A stretch of DNA of 64,000 nucleotides from Persicimonas caeni (GTDB lineage Bacteria; Myxococcota_A; Bradymonadia; Bradymonadales; Bradymonadaceae): positions 620,001 to 684,000 of the forward strand of contig NZ_CP041186.1 in the NCBI RefSeq assembly GCF_006517175.1, in the 5' to 3' direction. The notes beneath the pieces are model-generated. The model was not told where the DNA came from, searched no databases, and saw nothing but the letters and a program-made list of their open reading frames with translations. Each line of letters starts with the position of its first letter. Positions within the stretch are counted from its first letter, which is position 1. Of this stretch, positions 63,101-64,000 are shown one piece after another. The translations under genes were made by a program, and so were the position numbers.

Positions 63101-63675
63101 GCGGATTCTTTGCAGGGATCGATGACTTCGACCGCGCCGAAGAATCCCTCGAGCGCGCCCAGCAGCTCACCGAGCAGCTCGGCAATCAGCGCCTGCTCGG
63201 CGAGTGCTATTTCTACCGCGGCGAGGTCCACCGAGTACGCGGCGAATTGCAGGAAGCGCGACGCTGCTTCTTGAACAGCGTGGCCGCCTACCAGCCCATC
63301 GACCGCTACAACCCGATGCTCGCTCGCCTCGGGGTGGCCGTCGCCGAACTCCAACTCGAAAATTACGCCCGCGCCGAAGCTCTGTACGAGCGGCTGCTGC
63401 GCCAATTCCGAGACGCCGGCGTCACGCACTACGAGTGCTTCGCCCTACTCGGCCTCGCGTGCTGCGCCGCCCACCGCCACGATTGGCAGACGTGGGACAA
63501 GCTGACCCAAAAGCTCGAAGAAAGGCTCAGCTCGGCGCGCATCGTCGACCACGCCCTCTACTCGCTGGCCGAGGTCGCCGCGCGGTTGACCACCGAGGCT
63601 GGCCAAGACGAACGCGCCGCCTTCGCAGTCGCGCTCGTCGAGGAGCAGCGCGACGCGCTCGGCCTCGACGACTAG
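60196..63675 (+). CDS. Ser/Thr protein kinase fused to AAA-type ATPase and TPR domains
   Basis: A 1159-residue protein without membrane span. Kinase domain (about 8-290): Gly loop GRGGMGEV at 17-24, Lys39, HRD at 141-143, DFG at 164-166 and APEQ. All catalytic residues are present. Residues about 375-660 are an ORC/AAA-like ATPase: Walker A GTTGSGKT at 404-411, Walker B LVIVLDDLQWG and NPMFAVETVG. From about 800 it is TPR-like (AESLECYQKAAAIFEQLGERNRLARALGELAVGYQ). The architecture is common in myxobacterial regulatory kinases. It starts 45 bases after the penicillin-binding-protein gene. Confidence 0.92.
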   Translation: MSSPPKLGPFDLQHPLGRGGMGEVWLARRQPYGEEVAVKVLTSEAARNERYRRAFRREVQAMARLDHPHIALIIDRGVIDEQASRASKGHFVAGSPFLAMEYVAGPTLSGLTGKLDWTQLRQILLQLLDALAHAHALDVVHRDLKPSNVLVDTSAKGLSVRLVDFGISAGFTDELPESTGEQTTGTPKYMAPEQILAKRRDQGPWTDLYALGCLAWKLCCGEAPYPGEPEEILRAHLSDPLPNFAPEMTLPDGFGAWLTRLLAKHPGERYRRAADAAHALLALGEVAAADGTSTPQNMFAGPDDPTVTMHTLAAVSATLRFDVDRKRLADAKASEAIMERPPLPESWRVAEPLRRASRAGAASLGMYGLRIIPVVDRDEVRDTLWEHLTQVVNEGRTRVTLLRGTTGSGKTRLARWLARRAHEVGAADVLEATHSPTGSPTDGLPAMLARRLQCVGLAPMETFKRVRKLYQLLGAEGRAAIVEPAAVSELINEHSEGLLEEDSAAYQFSSVRERYAIISQLLRRLAERRPLVIVLDDLQWGREALGFVRHVLDLAAEEAIQAHVIATVQDEAIEGDAALQDNLKNLEQNDRVASCRLGPLAEADQAELVGRLLRLDPALATEVVVRSGGNPMFAVETVGDWIMQDLLEPGAEGFRRREAQKASLPQNLEQVWEQRLAHFLDRFFAQSRGAARTRLEIAAVLGGDVSMDEWQAICRLEAVPTVDRLLDALFEHGLARRTDEGWSLASQVLVKVLQDTPRLREHHLRCAEALEAMYPARTRGLQRRLGEHFAAAGEVDRALEALKLAVTDAIDFGDLDNARTVLEMREHLTEAAGLADDDRRRVQNWLLREKLELKEGNFEAASKLAQEALEVATRCGYVYERGFALTERGVLLSHTGERAESLECYQKAAAIFEQLGERNRLARALGELAVGYQANGDIDEAIASMLRAAKLFEEDGNLSMLAQCQVHLGGFFAGIDDFDRAEESLERAQQLTEQLGNQRLLGECYFYRGEVHRVRGELQEARRCFLNSVAAYQPIDRYNPMLARLGVAVAELQLENYARAEALYERLLRQFRDAGVTHYECFALLGLACCAAHRHDWQTWDKLTQKLEERLSSARIVDHALYSLAEVAARLTTEAGQDERAAFAVALVEEQRDALGLDD

Positions 63676-63692
63676 TGGCCCCAAAGGCGCTC

Positions 63693-64000
63693 CTAAAGCC
63701 GCATCCCCACAAAAAAGCCCGGCCACGTCCACACATCCGCGGTCCCGCCGCTGTCGACCTTCGTGGCAAACCCGCTGTCGGCGAACGAGAGCACTTGGCC
63801 CGAGCCGTCGATCGGCTCGCTGGCCAACATGTTGGCCGAGACGCCGCCATAAAGGGCGAAGCGGTCGCCGACGGGGAGCCCCAACGTCAGGCGAAATTGG
63901 CTGAGCACGCCGGCACTCGTGCGGCTTAACGAACTGACGCCATGGACCATCGCGTCGACCTCCAGGTAGAGCGAGCCCACCGGAAAGTGTCCGCCAAGGC
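63693..64000 (-). CDS. C-terminal fragment of a probable outer-membrane beta-barrel protein
   Basis: The last 101 codons of a gene that runs off the window on the + side; the frame is open to base 64000. Alternating hydrophobic strands (GSLYLEVDAMVHGVSSL, VLSQFRLTLGLPVG, RFALYGGVSANMLAS) and the final WPGFFVGMRL, ending in a hydrophobic residue after alternating positions, fit an outer-membrane barrel. The family cannot be named. It is convergent with the kinase gene. Confidence 0.65.
   Translation of the reverse strand, partial: LGGHFPVGSLYLEVDAMVHGVSSLSRTSAGVLSQFRLTLGLPVGDRFALYGGVSANMLASEPIDGSGQVLSFADSGFATKVDSGGTADVWTWPGFFVGMRL

Overview
The window is high-GC chromosomal DNA. It most likely comes from a predatory or saprophytic deltaproteobacterial-type lineage (Myxococcota/Bradymonadota-like). 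This is inferred from gene style, not from a database match: many lipoproteins with Asp/Thr/Ser-rich linkers, BNR and FG-GAP propellers, thrombospondin type-3-like repeats with a MYXO-CTERM-like tail, Ser/Thr kinases fused to ATPase and TPR modules, a pseudokinase, and a STAND regulator. No rRNA, tRNA or CRISPR was seen.

Layout. 1-5025: tail of an AMP-forming acyl-CoA ligase, a YihY/BrkB membrane protein, an NAD-dependent epimerase, a molybdate-type importer with fused ModA-ModB plus a short ModC, and DoxX. 5106-10931: a MopE-like lipoprotein, Sua5/YrdC, a YhbY-type CRM protein, a 1043-residue zinc-ribbon pseudokinase, and a small frameshifted gene. 11105-17422: two propeller lipoproteins divergent from a STAND ATPase with a C-terminal winged helix. 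17400-25760: housekeeping block (cvpA, ftsH, a lipoprotein, rpsT, a hybrid histidine kinase, an lptE-like gene, holA). 25773-31814: a tightly coupled four-gene cassette built around an enlarged Hsp70-like ATPase with a J-like protein that lacks HPD. 31815-32651: repeat-rich non-coding island. 32652-35113: mgtE and an unknown gene. 35309-40696: a TatT-P-Q-M type TRAP transporter operon. 40863-47787: a 1452-residue FG-GAP/TSP3 surface protein, a GNAT acetyltransferase and an aldehyde dehydrogenase. 47793-48879: an HUH (Y1) transposase gene bracketed by members of a dispersed palindromic repeat family. 48965-57477: a lipoprotein, a DUF442-like phosphatase, DUF58 and TgpA-like transglutaminase, a beta-helix lipoprotein, a second YihY, and a MoxR ATPase on the opposite strand. 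57694-64000: a class A penicillin-binding protein, a Ser/Thr kinase-AAA-TPR protein, and the 3' end of a probable outer-membrane protein.

The best candidates for something undescribed are: (i) the Hsp70-like cassette, whose genes overlap by ATGA and carry an AACCAAG heptamer tract directly against the Hsp70 start codon; (ii) the palindromic repeat family together with its resident single-strand transposase, where three full 125-bp copies are identical in length and half copies sit exactly 64 bp upstream of two of them; and (iii) the TRAP large permease, which carries four copies of an acidic SLEEMM motif outside its membrane domain and a REP-like hairpin inside its signal-peptide codons.
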